Source of the DNA: Ctena decussata
Lineage: Eukaryota; Mollusca; Bivalvia; Lucinida; Lucinidae
Assembly (NCBI GenBank): GCA_963989385.1
Contig: OZ022514.1
Location: 27,197,222 to 27,261,221 of the forward strand
Direction: 5' to 3'
DNA length: 64,000 nt
Shown: one piece after another, positions 32,097 through 43,886 of the stretch
How the letters are laid out: each line of letters begins with the position of its first letter
Numbering within the stretch: position 1 is the stretch's first letter
Position numbers and translations under genes: made by a program
The notes under the pieces: generated by a model
What the model was told of the DNA's origin: nothing
Seen by the model: the letters and a program-made list of their open reading frames with translations, nothing else
Database searches by the model: none

Positions 32097-35000
32097 CAGG
32101 GTTCGAAATTAACTTTTTTTCTCACTTGCTAAATTTAGCAAGTGCTCAATTTTTCTACTTGCTAAAATAGGAAGTCCACTTGCTTTTTCTCTGAATGCCA
32201 TAATTTTATGTAATTATACCATTAAATGCCCTGTACTGTTAGTTTATGCAATTAGTAATGTATCCCAGCTGGGTGGGCTGTCTTTATAGCTTTAAACCAG
32301 AGGACCAATGGTCCTGTAGCTCACCTGACGCTTGGTCCTGGTATATATTTTAATGCTTTTATACATGTATATATCACCAGGGCAGGGGCAGATAACCCCC
32401 TCTCTTGGGGATTAATGTTGAGTCCCAATTCTATATACCAAGCCACAAGGTCACTGGGCCTTTGTTTCTGGACAAAGATTTCCGAAGGGTTTTTATCATA
32501 TTTGGGCGTGGTGGCCACCATGTTCATGTGACCATGACCATCTGAACAAACTTTGATTCCTTTGACTCAGTATAAAAGCTACATATGAAATACAGTAGTC
32601 ATTTGTATAAACTATGATGGGCCTGAGTGCCCAATGCTACATACCGGTACCAAGTTTCAAGGTTATAGGCCTTTCGGTTCTCCAGAAAAAGACGTTTGAA
32701 GAGTTTTTACCATATATGGGCATGGTGGCCATCTTGGTCAAGTGACCAAGACCATCTGAACAAACTATGGTTCCTTTAAGCCGGTGAAGCTCCATGTGAA
32801 ATATGGCTTCAATTGACCCCAGTGGCCTCTGAGAAGATGTTTGAAAATGTTGACGGGAGACAGAATCTCAATGACCTTGTACAAAAGTCAAAGAATGACC
32901 TTTACCTTGAACGACAAAATATCTTCATCTGGTCATTTTGTCAACCATATATACCAAATATTGTACCTTACACTTAAATAGTTTCTGAAAAATCCACTGT
33001 TTAAGCATTTTCCCATATAAAAACCTACATAATGTACCAAAGTTGACAGTGTCATAAATTAGGTCAAGGTCAAAGCATGATCATTTGTATAAACTATGAT
33101 GGGCTTGAGTGCCCAAAGCTACATACCAAGTTTCAAGGTCATATGCCTTTTGGTTCTGGAGAAGAAGATTTTGAAGGGTAATTACCATCTTTGGGCATGG
33201 CGGCCATCTTGGTCAAGATCCGGAGAACAAACTTTTATTTCCCGATCACACTTAAGACTCCATATGAAATTTTGCTTCAATCAGACCAGTGGTTTCAGAG
33301 GAGAAGATGTTTTGAAAATCTTGATGAAGGACAGACTGACAAATTGACCTTGACCTTTAGTGACATAATATCTTCATCTGGTCATTTAGTTGACCATATA
33401 TACCATGTATTGTACCTTAGACTTAAATAGTTTCTGAGAAATCCACTGTATAACGGTTTTCCCATATAAAAGCCTAACCTACCAAAGTTGACCATGTCGT
33501 AAATTAGGTCAAGGTCAATGCAAGCTCATCATTTGAACAAACTATGATGGGCTCGCATGCTCAATGCTACATACCAAGTTTCAAGATCATAGGCCTTTTG
33601 GTTCTCGAGCAGAAGATTTTCAAAGGGTTTTTACCATATATGGGCATGGCGGCCATCTTGGTCATGTGACCCAGACCCCGGGAATAAACTTTAGTTCCCC
33701 TATCCCACTGATACACCATATGAAATTTGGCTTCAATCTCCCCAGTGGTTTCAGAGGAGAAGATGTTTGAAAATCTTGATGACGGACAGACTGACAAAAT
33801 GACCTTGACCTTCAGTGACATAATATCTTCATCTGGTCATTTAATTGACCATATATACCACATATTGTACCTTAGACTTAAATAGTTTCTGAGAAATCCA
33901 CTATAGAAGCATTTTCCCATATAAAAGCCTAACAGACCAAAGTTGACCATGTCGTAAATCAGGTCAAGGTCAACGAAAGGTCATCATTTCTATAAACTAT
34001 GATGGGCCCATATGCCCAAAGCTACATACCAAGTTTCAAGGTCATAGGCCTTTTGGTTCTGGAGAAGAAGATTTTTGAAAGTTTTTTACCATATATGGGC
34101 ATGGCGGCCATCTTGGTCATGTGACCCAAATACCGCGAACAAACTTTCGTTCCCTCAACCCATGGAGGCTGAATATGAAATTTGGCTTCAATCGGCTCTA
34201 TGGTTTCAGAGGAGAAGATGTTTGAAAATCTTGACGACGGATGGTCCGACGGAATGACCTTGACCTTTACTGACATAATATCTTCATCTGGTCATTTAGT
34301 CCACCATGTATACCAAGTATTAAACCTTAGACTTAAATAGTTTCTGAGAAATCCACTGTTTAAGCGTTTTCCCATATAAAAGCCTAACGTACCAAAGTTG
34401 ACCATGCCGTAAATTAGGTCAAGGTCAACGTAAGGTCATGATTTGTATAAACTATGATAAGCCCCCATGCCCAATGCTACATACCAAGTTCCAAGGTCAT
34501 AGGCCTTTTGTTCTGGAGAACAAGATTTTTGAAGGGTTTTACCATATATGGGCGTGGCGGCCATCTTGGTCATGTGACCCAGATACCGTGAACAAACTTT
34601 CCTTCCACCAACCCATGGAGGCTGCATATGAAATTTGGCTTCAATCGGCTCAGTGGTTTCAGAGGAGAAGATGTTTGAAAATCTTGACAACGGATGGTCC
34701 GACGGAATGACCTTGACCTTTAGTGACATAATATCTTCATCTGGTCATTTAGTTGACCATGTTTACCAAGTATTAAACCTTAGACTTAAATAGTTTCTGA
34801 GAAATCCACTGTTTATGCGTTTTCCCATATGAAAGCCTAACGTACCAAAGTTGGCCATGCTGTAAATTAGGTCAAGGTCAACGCAAGGTCATGATTTGTA
34901 TAAACTATGATGGGCCCGCATGCCCGATGCTACATACCAAGTTTCAAGATCATAGGCCTTTTGGTTCTGGAGAAGAAGATTTTTGAAGGGTTTCTACCAT

Positions 35001-36403
35001 ATATGGGCGTGGCGGCCATCTTGGTCATGTGACCCAGATACCGCGAACAAACTTTTGTTCCACCAACCCATGGAGGCTGCATATGAAATTTGGCTTCAAT
35101 CGGCCTATTGGTTTCAGAGGAGAAGATGTTTGAAAATCTTGACGACAGATGGTCCGACGGAATGACCTTGACCTTTACTGACATAATATCTTCATCTGGT
35201 CATTTAGTCGACCATGTTTACCAAGTATTAAACCTTAGACTTAAATAGTTTCTGAGAAATCCACTGTTTAAGTGTTTTCCCATATAAAAGCCTAAAGTAC
35301 CAAAGTTGACCATGCCGTAAATTAGGTCAAGGTCAACGCAAGGTCATGATTTGTACAAACTATGATGGGCCCGCATGCCCGATGCTACATACCAAGTTTC
35401 AAGGTCAAAGGCATTTGGGTTCTGGACAAGAAGATTTTTGAAGGGTTTTTACTATATATGGGCGTGGCGGCCATCTTGGTCATGTGACCCAGATACCGCG
35501 AACAAACTTTTGTTCCCCCAACCTAGGTAGGCTCCATATGAAATCTGGCTTCAATCGGCCCAGTGGTTTCAGAGAAGAAGATGTTTGAAAATGTTGACGA
35601 CGGACGACGGACGGACGGACGACAGATGCCTGGCTATACTATAAGCTCACCTATGAGCCTAAAGGCTCAGGTGAGCTGAAAATCAGACATAGGGCCCCCT
35701 AGCCCAGGCTATTTTCTAAGTTCAAACCTATGGGCTGTTAAAGTTGGGGAAAGACAGAAAAAAAGGGAAAAAGGCTGGGATGAACACAGTGACTCATATT
35801 GACCTAATGGTTCTCATTCATTATACTCCCTTTTTCCCTATCTGATAGACAGTATAAAGTATCTTACCAACGAGGCTTTACCTCACAAGGGCCATGCCTA
35901 CACACCCTACCAGGTTCTCTTCACAGCTACTAATCAACTCTGAACTCTTTCTCCCAATTCTGTGCAGTTTTTATAGGGATAATTTGGGGTTTTGGGCCCA
36001 TATAGTCAGTCTTGGTGGGTTTATTTTCAGAAGGTTTTTCCTCCTGATCCCCCATTTGCCCCTTTTCCAGTTCACAATTAAAATCTGTCCATGTTTAATG
36101 ATTTGAAAACATGTGCTTTTTGATCAAAGTGAAAACAGACGCTTGCAGATTCGGGATGTCACAGACGCTTGACGAGGAGCCCCGTATTGGAGAATCAATA
36201 TAAGGCAAGCACCTGGGTGATCAAGACAAGTTTGCGACTGCGCATCTTGTTCTGCACATAAACAAAAACTTTACACTTCCGGATTAGTTCTTTGCACCGA
36301 GTCAACTACACTCGCAAAGAAAAGCAAGTGGTGGTTTCTTGGACTCGCAGTCTGTTAATTTTGGTCGCATTTTGTGAGTATGCGAGCCTAAATTCGAACC
36401 CTG
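32097..36403. mobile_element. hAT-like non-autonomous element, split by an array element
   Basis: The left end CAGGGTTCGAAATTAAC and inverted right end CAGGGTTCGAATTTAGG (36387-36403) match, as do the subterminal CCACTTGCTTTT blocks (left near 32173, right near 36325 inverted). CAGGG-type ends are usual for hAT elements. The flanking 8 bp (TCTATCAT, ATCATCAT) match only partly. The interrupted host repeat appears continuous across the junction ('accaatatctatcat'/'atcataccaatttt'). Without the nested 3.4-kb element the hAT-like unit is about 0.9 kb and has no transposase. Confidence 0.6.
32295..35680 (+). mobile_element. Complete array element, AGCTCACCTGA subterminal repeats, about 452-bp units
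   Basis: The left end is AACCAG plus the hairpin AGGACCAATGGTCCT plus TAGCTCACCTGA. Seven units of about 450 bp follow ('gaaatccactgtttaagc' at about 32990, 33441, 33896, 34351, 34801, 35260), each with 'ggcggccatcttggtcatgtgacc'. A GACGG microsatellite lies at about 35595-35625. The right end has the GAGCCTAAAGGCTC hairpin and AGGTGAGCTGA. Adjacent units are highly similar, so the array was recently homogenised. Frames of 60-97 codons recur once per unit and are not genes. Confidence 0.85.
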
Positions 36404-36644
36404 ATCATCATACCAATTTTCATTCTAATCCATCAAAGAGTTTAGAAACAATGAGAACTTATAGACAGGACTTCTCTGCCGGGGGGTCTGGTTCCCATCT
36501 CACAGCAGATTTACCTGTACAGGTAAAGGTGTGAAAATTTTATTCAACCAATCAATGGACCAGAATTACCAGTTATGATCATTTTATTGGCTAACTGGAG
36601 GTGTTGACACTATGTGATCAAGAGATAGAATGACACTGTTGAAG

Positions 36645-36910
36645 TAAATTGATTTGTGGTTTAACGTCCACGGTATGCAGCTATGGTCATGTCGGGACGT
36701 TCAGTTACCCTAACCACACTATTCCTGTGCTGGCTTAGACCTCCAAAGCGGTAAACCAGTACTAAGTGCACATATTTTTGCCATTAACTGACAACTGCCC
36801 TTCTTGAATCAGCAGGAGAAACAAAAGTATGTGGCCAGACCGGGTATCAAACCCAGGACATCTGACTTATAAGTCAGGTGCCCTACCGATTGCACTACAT
36901 GGCCCGGTAT
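36645..36910 (-). mobile_element. tRNA-derived SINE, family A, copy 3
   Basis: Same family and orientation as the copies at 529 and 31190, with the palindromic CCTGACTTATAAGTCAGG anticodon arm conserved. Direct repeats TGTTGAAG (36637-36644, 36911-36918) flank it. The body has a few small deletions ('agcaggagaaac'). Confidence 0.85.
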
Positions 36911-36918
36911 TGTTGAAG

Positions 36919-37954
36919 CTAATCCTCCTTATATAGTACCACCCCTGTCTTTAAAGTAAAACTTTAACATTCTGCTAATGCTGCCGATGCCAGAAGCAGT
37001 GCAACAGATCTTCCAAAACTTCTTTTAGGCGAGCTAATAAGGGCAACACGCGGAGGAACGGATGGACGGACAAGCCAAACGCAAAATGCCCACCAAGGTT
37101 TTCAATGTTGGGGGCATAAAAACCTGCTGAATGATATTTGGTCTTATATATTAGCCCAATCATGGATATGTAATACAATTCCGATGACACTACCATGGCT
37201 ACTGCTGAACAGAATTCAGTTTTATCCAGTTATCAAACAAAGGAAAATGGTTAAATTGTATTTTTTTCTTTCAATAACCCAATTTAGGTAAATATAGGTA
37301 GATTGACCCTTCTGTTTAATGTTTTTTATTGACAATTTTATATGATTTTACTTTTTCATCTGAAACCAGAAACAGAAAGATACTAACTTTTGAATAACTT
37401 CTCTCTGATCTTGCTGGCATTGTTGTCAAGTTCAAAGACTGTAGTCTTACATGAGGCTGAGTGGAAGTTCAAGTGCAATTGTTTCAACTCTTCTGAAAGA
37501 CAAAGAAAGCAAAAAAGACCTAGAAAATGTGTTTGTAAAACACCCTGCCCCAATCATATGCCTTACCCTGAACATGAGGGTCACTGACGGAAATGATCTG
37601 TATTAAAATAAATTATAAACTGAATTTCCTCAGAAGTTAATCATAACAACAACCCCTTAAGCACAAATTCTATGCCAAATTTAGTTTTTCGTCAGTTATC
37701 AATATTTCTCTTTTGCAATGAAAATATTTTGCAAACTGTCAGTGTATGTTGTGCAAAATGATTGTATCTGGAGTTACAACTGTTTTGCACAAACAACTGA
37801 CTTTCTTAAAATACATTTATAAATCATGATAATTACAACCCTTTTGCACTGAGACTTTGATATGTATAACAAGTTTGAAGATTCTATCTTGCATACTTCC
37901 TGCGAAAACTGTGACACAAATTTACCTTGAAAAGAAAAATTTATAGATTAAATG
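36919..37954. other. Right-end remnant and low-copy sequence
   Basis: At 37040-37125 a GGAC stretch and a hairpin-like GCCCACCAAGG...GTTGGGGGCATAAAAA look like a right end of the array-element type. The remainder to 37954 is AT-rich and low-copy. A 65-codon plus-strand frame at 37390 has eight or so cysteines and basic residues at its end but no paired splice sites or recognisable domain. Confidence 0.4.
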
Positions 37955-39460
37955 AACAAGAGGGCCAAGAGGCCCTGAATCGCTCACCAGGTTAAAGGTC
38001 AAACTAGGGTCATAATTTGAACAAACCTGATAGTTTGCAACAATTTCCAAATGGTTCTGAAGAAGATTTTTGAATGTTTTTCTATGTATCGCTACGGTTC
38101 AAACCCTGGACCCCCTGGGACCGGGGCATTTTGGACCCTGGGGCTATCATTTGAATAATTTTGGTAAAGGACCATTGGGCAATGCTAAAAGCTAACTTTC
38201 AAGCCCCTGAACCAAGTGGTTCTAAAGAGGAGGATTTTTGAATATTTTTTTCTTTGTATTTCTATGGCTCAAACCCAGGACCCCCTGGGACGGGGCAATT
38301 TTTTACCCTGGCACCATCATTTGAACAAACTTGGTGAGAGACCACTAGGCAATGCATCATACAAAATTTAAAGCATCTGCACTAAGGGTTTCTGGAGAAG
38401 AAGGTTTTTAAGTACATTTTAATTTCGAACCCAAAACTCCCCACTCCAGGGCCATTTTCGATCCCAGGGCCACCATTTACACAAACTTTGTAGGAGTCTA
38501 CCAGGCAATGCATCATACCAAATTTCAAGCATCTGAGCCAAATGGTTCTGAAGAAGATTTTTAATAGTTTCCAATGTATATTTATGGCTCAAACTCAGGA
38601 CTCCCTGCCACAGGGCCATTTTGGCCCCTGGGGCCATCATTTGAACAAACCTGATAAAGGACAACACGGCAATGCATCATACCAATTTCCAAGCATCTGA
38701 GCCAAGAGGTTCTGAAGAACAAGAATTTTTTATATTTTTCTATGTAGTTCTATGGTTCAAACCCAGGAACCCCTGGGGCGGCGCCATTTTAGACCCTGTG
38801 GTCATCATTTGAACAAACTTTGTAAAAGACCACTAGGCAAAGCTACATACCAAATGTCAAGCATCTGAGCCAAGTGATTCTGATGTCGAAGATTTTTTTA
38901 ATATTTTTCTATATATTTCTATGGTTCAAACCTAGGACTCCCTTTCGCGGGTCCATTTTGGATCCTGGAGCCACCATTTGAATAAACTTGGTAAAGGACT
39001 ACTAGGCAATGCTACATACCATATTTCAAGCATCTGAGCCATGCAGTTTTGAAGAAGAAGATTTTTTAATATTTTTCTATGGTTCAAAACTAGGACTCCC
39101 TGCCCCGCAGCATTTTTGACCCTGGGGCCACCATTTGAACAAACTTGGTAGAGGACCACTTGGCAATGTTTCATACCAAATTTCAAGCATCTGAGCCAAG
39201 TAGTTCTGGTGAAGAAGATATTTAAGTATTTTTTTAGTTTCAAACCCTAGACCCCCTGCCCCAGGGCCATTTTGGACCCTGGGTCCACCATTTGAATAAA
39301 TTTGGTAGAGGACTACTAGGCAATGCTTTATACCAAATATCAAAGCCCTAGGCCTAGCGGTTTCAGAGAAGATGTCATTTAAACCAAATTGTTGACAACG
39401 CATGATGGACACTGGGTGATCACAATAGCTCACCCTGAGCCTATGGCTCAGGTGAGCTAA
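37955..39460 (+). mobile_element. Complete array element, about 185-bp units
   Basis: The left end is AACAAGAGGGCCAAGAGGCCC (hairpin) then GCTCACC. The array unit is about 180-185 bp ('accaaatttcaagcatctgagcc...ggttctgaagaagaag...ggttcaaacccaggaccccctg'), about seven times. The right end is GAGCCTATGGCTC plus AGGTGAGCTAA. Its termini are shared with the 440-bp family while the array is unrelated. Confidence 0.8.
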
Positions 39461-39815
39461 AAACTAGAGCATGTGAGCAAGGGCTCATGTATACCCCCAA
39501 CCAGTGACACTGCCCAATAGAGACACACACAATACACAATACAAAACTTTAAAGCAAATGATAATGAATGATAAGCAGAAGGAGGCTGATACTTACTTGA
39601 TACACTAGTCATACCAAAAATGTTGGGCCTAAATATCAAACTCCTAGCTGTAGTGATTCCTAAGAAATTTGTGACAAGAACTTAATTGGAGAGAAAGAAA
39701 AAAAAATGGACAAAAAAAGAAAATGATAAGCAGAAGGAGGCTGCTACTTTCTTACACAATACAATTATACCCAAAATTTGTACCAAATTTGAAATCCTAG
39801 CTGTAGTGGTCCCTG

Positions 39816-40828
39816 AACTAGAAATGTGTCCATAGTACACAGATGCCCCCTCCTAGTGCCTTGGGTAAGTAGGTGTCTTGATTAAGGTACTGGCACTTTT
39901 AGGATTAGTAGGTTTGTATAATACAAAGGCCACCACAAAGCATTGCCCAATGTTTGAAACGCGACACAAACTGCAGCCCTTTATACAGTTTCAGAGTCAC
40001 TGTATGGCCAAAACAGAAAATATTGTGTATTACAGAACATTGTCAGAAACCAAGTCAGTGGACCTTGAGATATGGATCATCATGAACTGTTTCTTGTAAA
40101 TTCCTGTTGTACTGATAGATATTAATCCTCATACAAAATTTCAAGTTGCTACAATAATGGCAACTCTAAAATCTACCTCTTACAAAAATCTTAACCTTGC
40201 AAATTTGGCTAAAGTCCCAAGTCAGTGGACCATGACATATGGATCTGCATGACCTGATTCTTGTATACTCCTGTTGTACTTATAGATATTAATCCTCATA
40301 CAAAATTTCAGGCTGTTACAAAAAAAGGCACCCTTAAATCTACCTCTTACAAAAATCTTAACCTTCCAAAATTAGCCTAAATTCGAAGTCAGTGTACCAT
40401 GACATCTAGATCATTATGCCCTAATTCTTGTGTATTCCTGTTGTACTTATAGACATAAGTCCTCATACAAAATTTCAAGGCTCTACAATAATAGAAACCC
40501 TGAAATCTACCTCTTACAAAAATCTTAACCTTGCAAAATTAGCCTAAGTCCGAGGTCAGTGGACCTTGACTTATGGATCATCATACCCTGATTCTTGATT
40601 ATTCCTGTTGTACTTATTGATTTACATCCTCATACAAAATTTCAGGTTGCTACAATTAAAGGAACCCTGAAATCTACCTCTTACAAAAAAGTTAACCTGA
40701 GTCTAACAGGATCGTATGTATGTACGGACAGACGGATGGACGTACGTACGTACGCACGTAATAACGTACACACGTAAGAATAACCTGAACACTATATGCC
40801 CCCGGCATCACATGATGCGGGGGCATAA
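39816..40828 (+). mobile_element. Complete array element, GATGCCCCC ends, about 170-bp units
   Basis: The left end is AACTAGAA plus hairpin TGTGT..ACACA plus GATGCCCCC. Units of about 170 bp follow ('attcctgttgtacttatagatattaatcctcatacaaaatttcaag'). An ACGG/ACGT microsatellite lies at 40725-40790. The right-end hairpin is TGCCCCCGGCATCACATGATGCGGGGGCA, ending ATAAAA. It sits cleanly inside a unit of the surrounding array ('gtggtccctg' / 'aatctttgatacaaatt'). Confidence 0.75.
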
Positions 40829-40910
40829 AAATCTTTGATACAAATTAAATTGGAGAGGAAGGAAAAATGAACAAACAAAGGAAATGATAAGCAGATGGAA
40901 TTATTAGGGA

Positions 40911-42020
40911 ATGCTACATACCAAATTTCAAGCATCTGAGCTTTGCCGTCCTGGAGAAGTACATTTTAATACTTTTCTATATGTATTTCTATGGTTCAAA
41001 CCCAGGACCCTCTGGGGCAGGGCCATGTCGGACCCTGAGGCCATCATTTGAACAAACTTGGTAAAGGACCACCAGGCAATGCATCATACCAAATTTCAAG
41101 CATCTGATCCGAGTGGTCTGAGGAAGAAGATTTTTTAATATTTTTCTATGTATTTCTATGGTTCAACCTCAGGACTACCTGCCGCAGAGCCATTTTGGCC
41201 CCTGGGGCCATCAACTGAACACACCTGATAAAGGACCACTAGGCAATGCTACATAGCAAATTTCAAGCATCTGAGCCAAATAATTCTGAAGAAGATTTTT
41301 TAATATTTTTTTAAGTATTTCTATGGTTCAAACCTAGAACTCCCTGCCACGGGGCCATTTTGGACCCTGGGGCCACCATTTGAACAAACTTGGTAAAAGA
41401 CTACTAGGCCATGCACCATACCAAATTTCAAGCATCTAAGCCTTGCGGCTCTGAAGAGGAAGATTTTTTAATATTTTTTTATGTATTTCTATGGTTCAAA
41501 CACAGAACCATCTGAGGCCAAGCCATTTCGGACCCTGGGGTCATCATTTGAACAAACTTGATAAAGGACCACTAGGCAATGTTACATACCAAATTTCAAG
41601 CATCTGAGCCTTGCAGTTCTGAAGAAGAAGATTTTTCAATATGTTTCTATGTATTTCTAATATTTCAAACCTGAGACTCCCTGCCCCGGGGCCATTTGAA
41701 CAAACTTGGTAGAGGACCACTAAACAATGCTACATACATAATTTCAAGCATCTGAGCATAGCAGTTCTGAAGAAGAAGATTTTTAAGTATACTTTAGTTT
41801 TGAACCCAAGACCCCCTGCCCCAGGGCCATTTTGGACCCTGGGGCGACCGTTTGAACGAACTTGGTAGAGGTCCACTAGACAATGCTTCATACCAAATAT
41901 CAAAGCCCTACACCTAGCAGTTTCAGAGAAGATGTCATTTAAAGCAAATTGTTGACGATGGACGACAGACACTTGGTGATCACAATAGCTCACCCTGAGC
42001 CAAAGGCTCAGGTGAGCTAA
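40911..42020 (+). mobile_element. Right portion of a second 185-bp-unit element
   Basis: Same array as 37955-39460 (about six units of 'aaatttcaagcatctgagc...') and the same right end (GAGCCAAAGGCTC, AGGTGAGCTAA at 42020). No left end is present. It joins the preceding array abruptly at about 40911. Confidence 0.7.
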
Positions 42021-43424
42021 CAAGAGCTTCACAAGCAGCGTATAATACACCCGTTTCAGCGTCAAGAAGGAGTTACAGAATGAATAGAATTGTTTATAGA
42101 AGGATGGACAGACAAACAAACAGGGGAAACAACTCTGTAATTAATGACAGCAATGTTGATAAAACATCTAGCACATCAAATACTATTAGTATACCAAAAA
42201 TCAGCTACCAGGGTGATGCAACTCAGAAGCTGAGAAAAGCCAAAGTCAAACTAGGGAGATAATTCATAAATTAAGTACACTTGAGTACCATTCTTGGTTA
42301 TAAAAAATTGCCTTGACACATCACCATTAAGTTTTGTTAAAATATTTCCAATGGCTAAGAAGTTACAGAGTAAAATCGAAATTGACGCAAGGGCAGATCA
42401 TTCAGGAAGTAAGTAAGCTAGAGTTACGGTTCATGCTCATGAAACACCGCCCCATTCTTATACAAATTTTCATTAAAATATTTCGAAAGGTGTCGAGAAG
42501 CGAGGGCACTAAATGAACTTTTGTATACTTGTTTACTCATGTAATTGTTGTTCTCCGCCATATAAGGTCGATATTCACGTGCATTTGATCCAGCTCCGAC
42601 GGAGTTGCATCAAATGCATGTATCTTACATGAAAACGGTGAATCATGGCGTTATCAACGGGTATAAATACAGCAAATTTTGAGGTTTAATTGGTGGAAAT
42701 AAAAAGCATCAAAGGTGAATCTTATGTGATTAAAATTATAAAAAGGAAAATTTGTGTTTGTCAATTGGAATTAAAAACAATTTCGTTGTGGGCAGAAAAA
42801 CGGGGCTCTCTGCCACAAAAGGTTAAGGAGATATGAAGTGAATGGGGGAATGGGGCTAGCCTAAAGAAACTAATCAAAGTGAGGTTACTCCAAAATTAAG
42901 GAGAAACAACCATTCTAATATGTGACACACCGTCTTGTGATCATGAACATTGCTATAAAGTTTCATCAAGACATTCCAAACGCTTACTAACTTATTGAAG
43001 GCGCAAGATTAGATACATAAAAAAAACATAAAAAAAAATAATCAAATGGATGCAACTCCAAAAGGAAGAAAGGCAGAGAAACCATTTTTTACGCGACACA
43101 TTGTCAGACCTTCATACATATTGCAATGAAGTTTTTATCAAAATGTCCCTAAGGATTAGCTAGTTATGGCACGCACAAGACTGGTAGGGTAAAAATAACT
43201 AAAGGGGCATAACTTTGAAACTAAGAAAGGGGGAGCAACAATTTGTGTAAACGACACTTTGCCCCATCCTAATATATATGCCTACAAAATTTCATGAAGA
43301 GATCTCAAACGGTTACTGAGATATGGTGTGCACAAGAATGTTGACGGATGGACGGACGGAGGGGCAGACGGATGGACAGCACCATGCCATAATACGTCCA
43401 TTTTTTCAAAGTGGGTGTATAAAA
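42019..43424 (+). mobile_element. Array element, TAATACACCCG ends
   Basis: The left end AACAAGAGC overlaps the last two bases of the previous right end, and TATAATACACCCG follows. The interior has degenerate units of about 160-170 bp ('aagttacagagtaaaat', 'acacattgtcagacc'). A GGAC stretch lies at 43343-43378. The right end CAAAGTGGGTGTATAAAAA carries the inverted subterminal repeat. Confidence 0.6.
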
Positions 43425-43886
43425 ATAATTGGAGGGAGAGAAAAAATGGACAAAGGAAACAATATGCAGAAAAAGGCTGAAGTTCTCATACACTATAAAA
43501 TTAATTATACCAAACATTTGTGCCGAAATTCAAAATGCTACAGATTTCTTAGGTATAACTGAAAGGTTTCATTAAAATCCAATGAAAACTGCACGAGGGG
43601 TTAAAAAGACAAAAAAATACTGTTGAAAAAATGACAAAGGGCCATAACTCTAGTAAAAATCAGTGAAGCATGACCTCAGTAAAATATGATCATCTTCATT
43701 TCTCAATAGCAGACCACCCCAATTATATGCACATTCTGACAAACAAATTTATGGACAGATGGACAAACAGGTTTTTAGGCATGTTTACCTCCTCAGTTTC
43801 TTTGAAGTTGAGGGCATATAAATGTCATAAAAATATGGAGGTGTATCCATGCACCTTAAAATACGCAAACATGTAATGATACTTAC

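Larger units (their letters stand above)
39462..43860 (+). mobile_element. Array element of 'gataagcagaaggaggctg' type, broken by other elements
   Basis: The left end is AACTAGAGC with hairpin ATGTGAGC/GCTCATGT, followed by TATACCCCC, and begins directly at the right end of the previous element. Its units ('aattggagagaaagaaaaaa...tggacaaa...gataagcagaaggaggctg') occur at 39560-39815, 40830-40910 and 43425-43560. A right-end-like segment 'acctcctcagtttctttgaagttgagggcat' lies near 43790-43820. In between lie the elements at 39816, 40911 and 42019. The reconstruction as one element is inference. Confidence 0.5.

Noticed and set aside
33096..35184. Recurring 60-97-codon frames every 450 bp
   Set aside because: Same peptide on each array unit. 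Explained by the tandem repeat.
37390..37587. Cysteine-rich secreted peptide gene
   Set aside because: No convincing signal peptide, splice pair or conserved spacing. Just a 65-codon frame.
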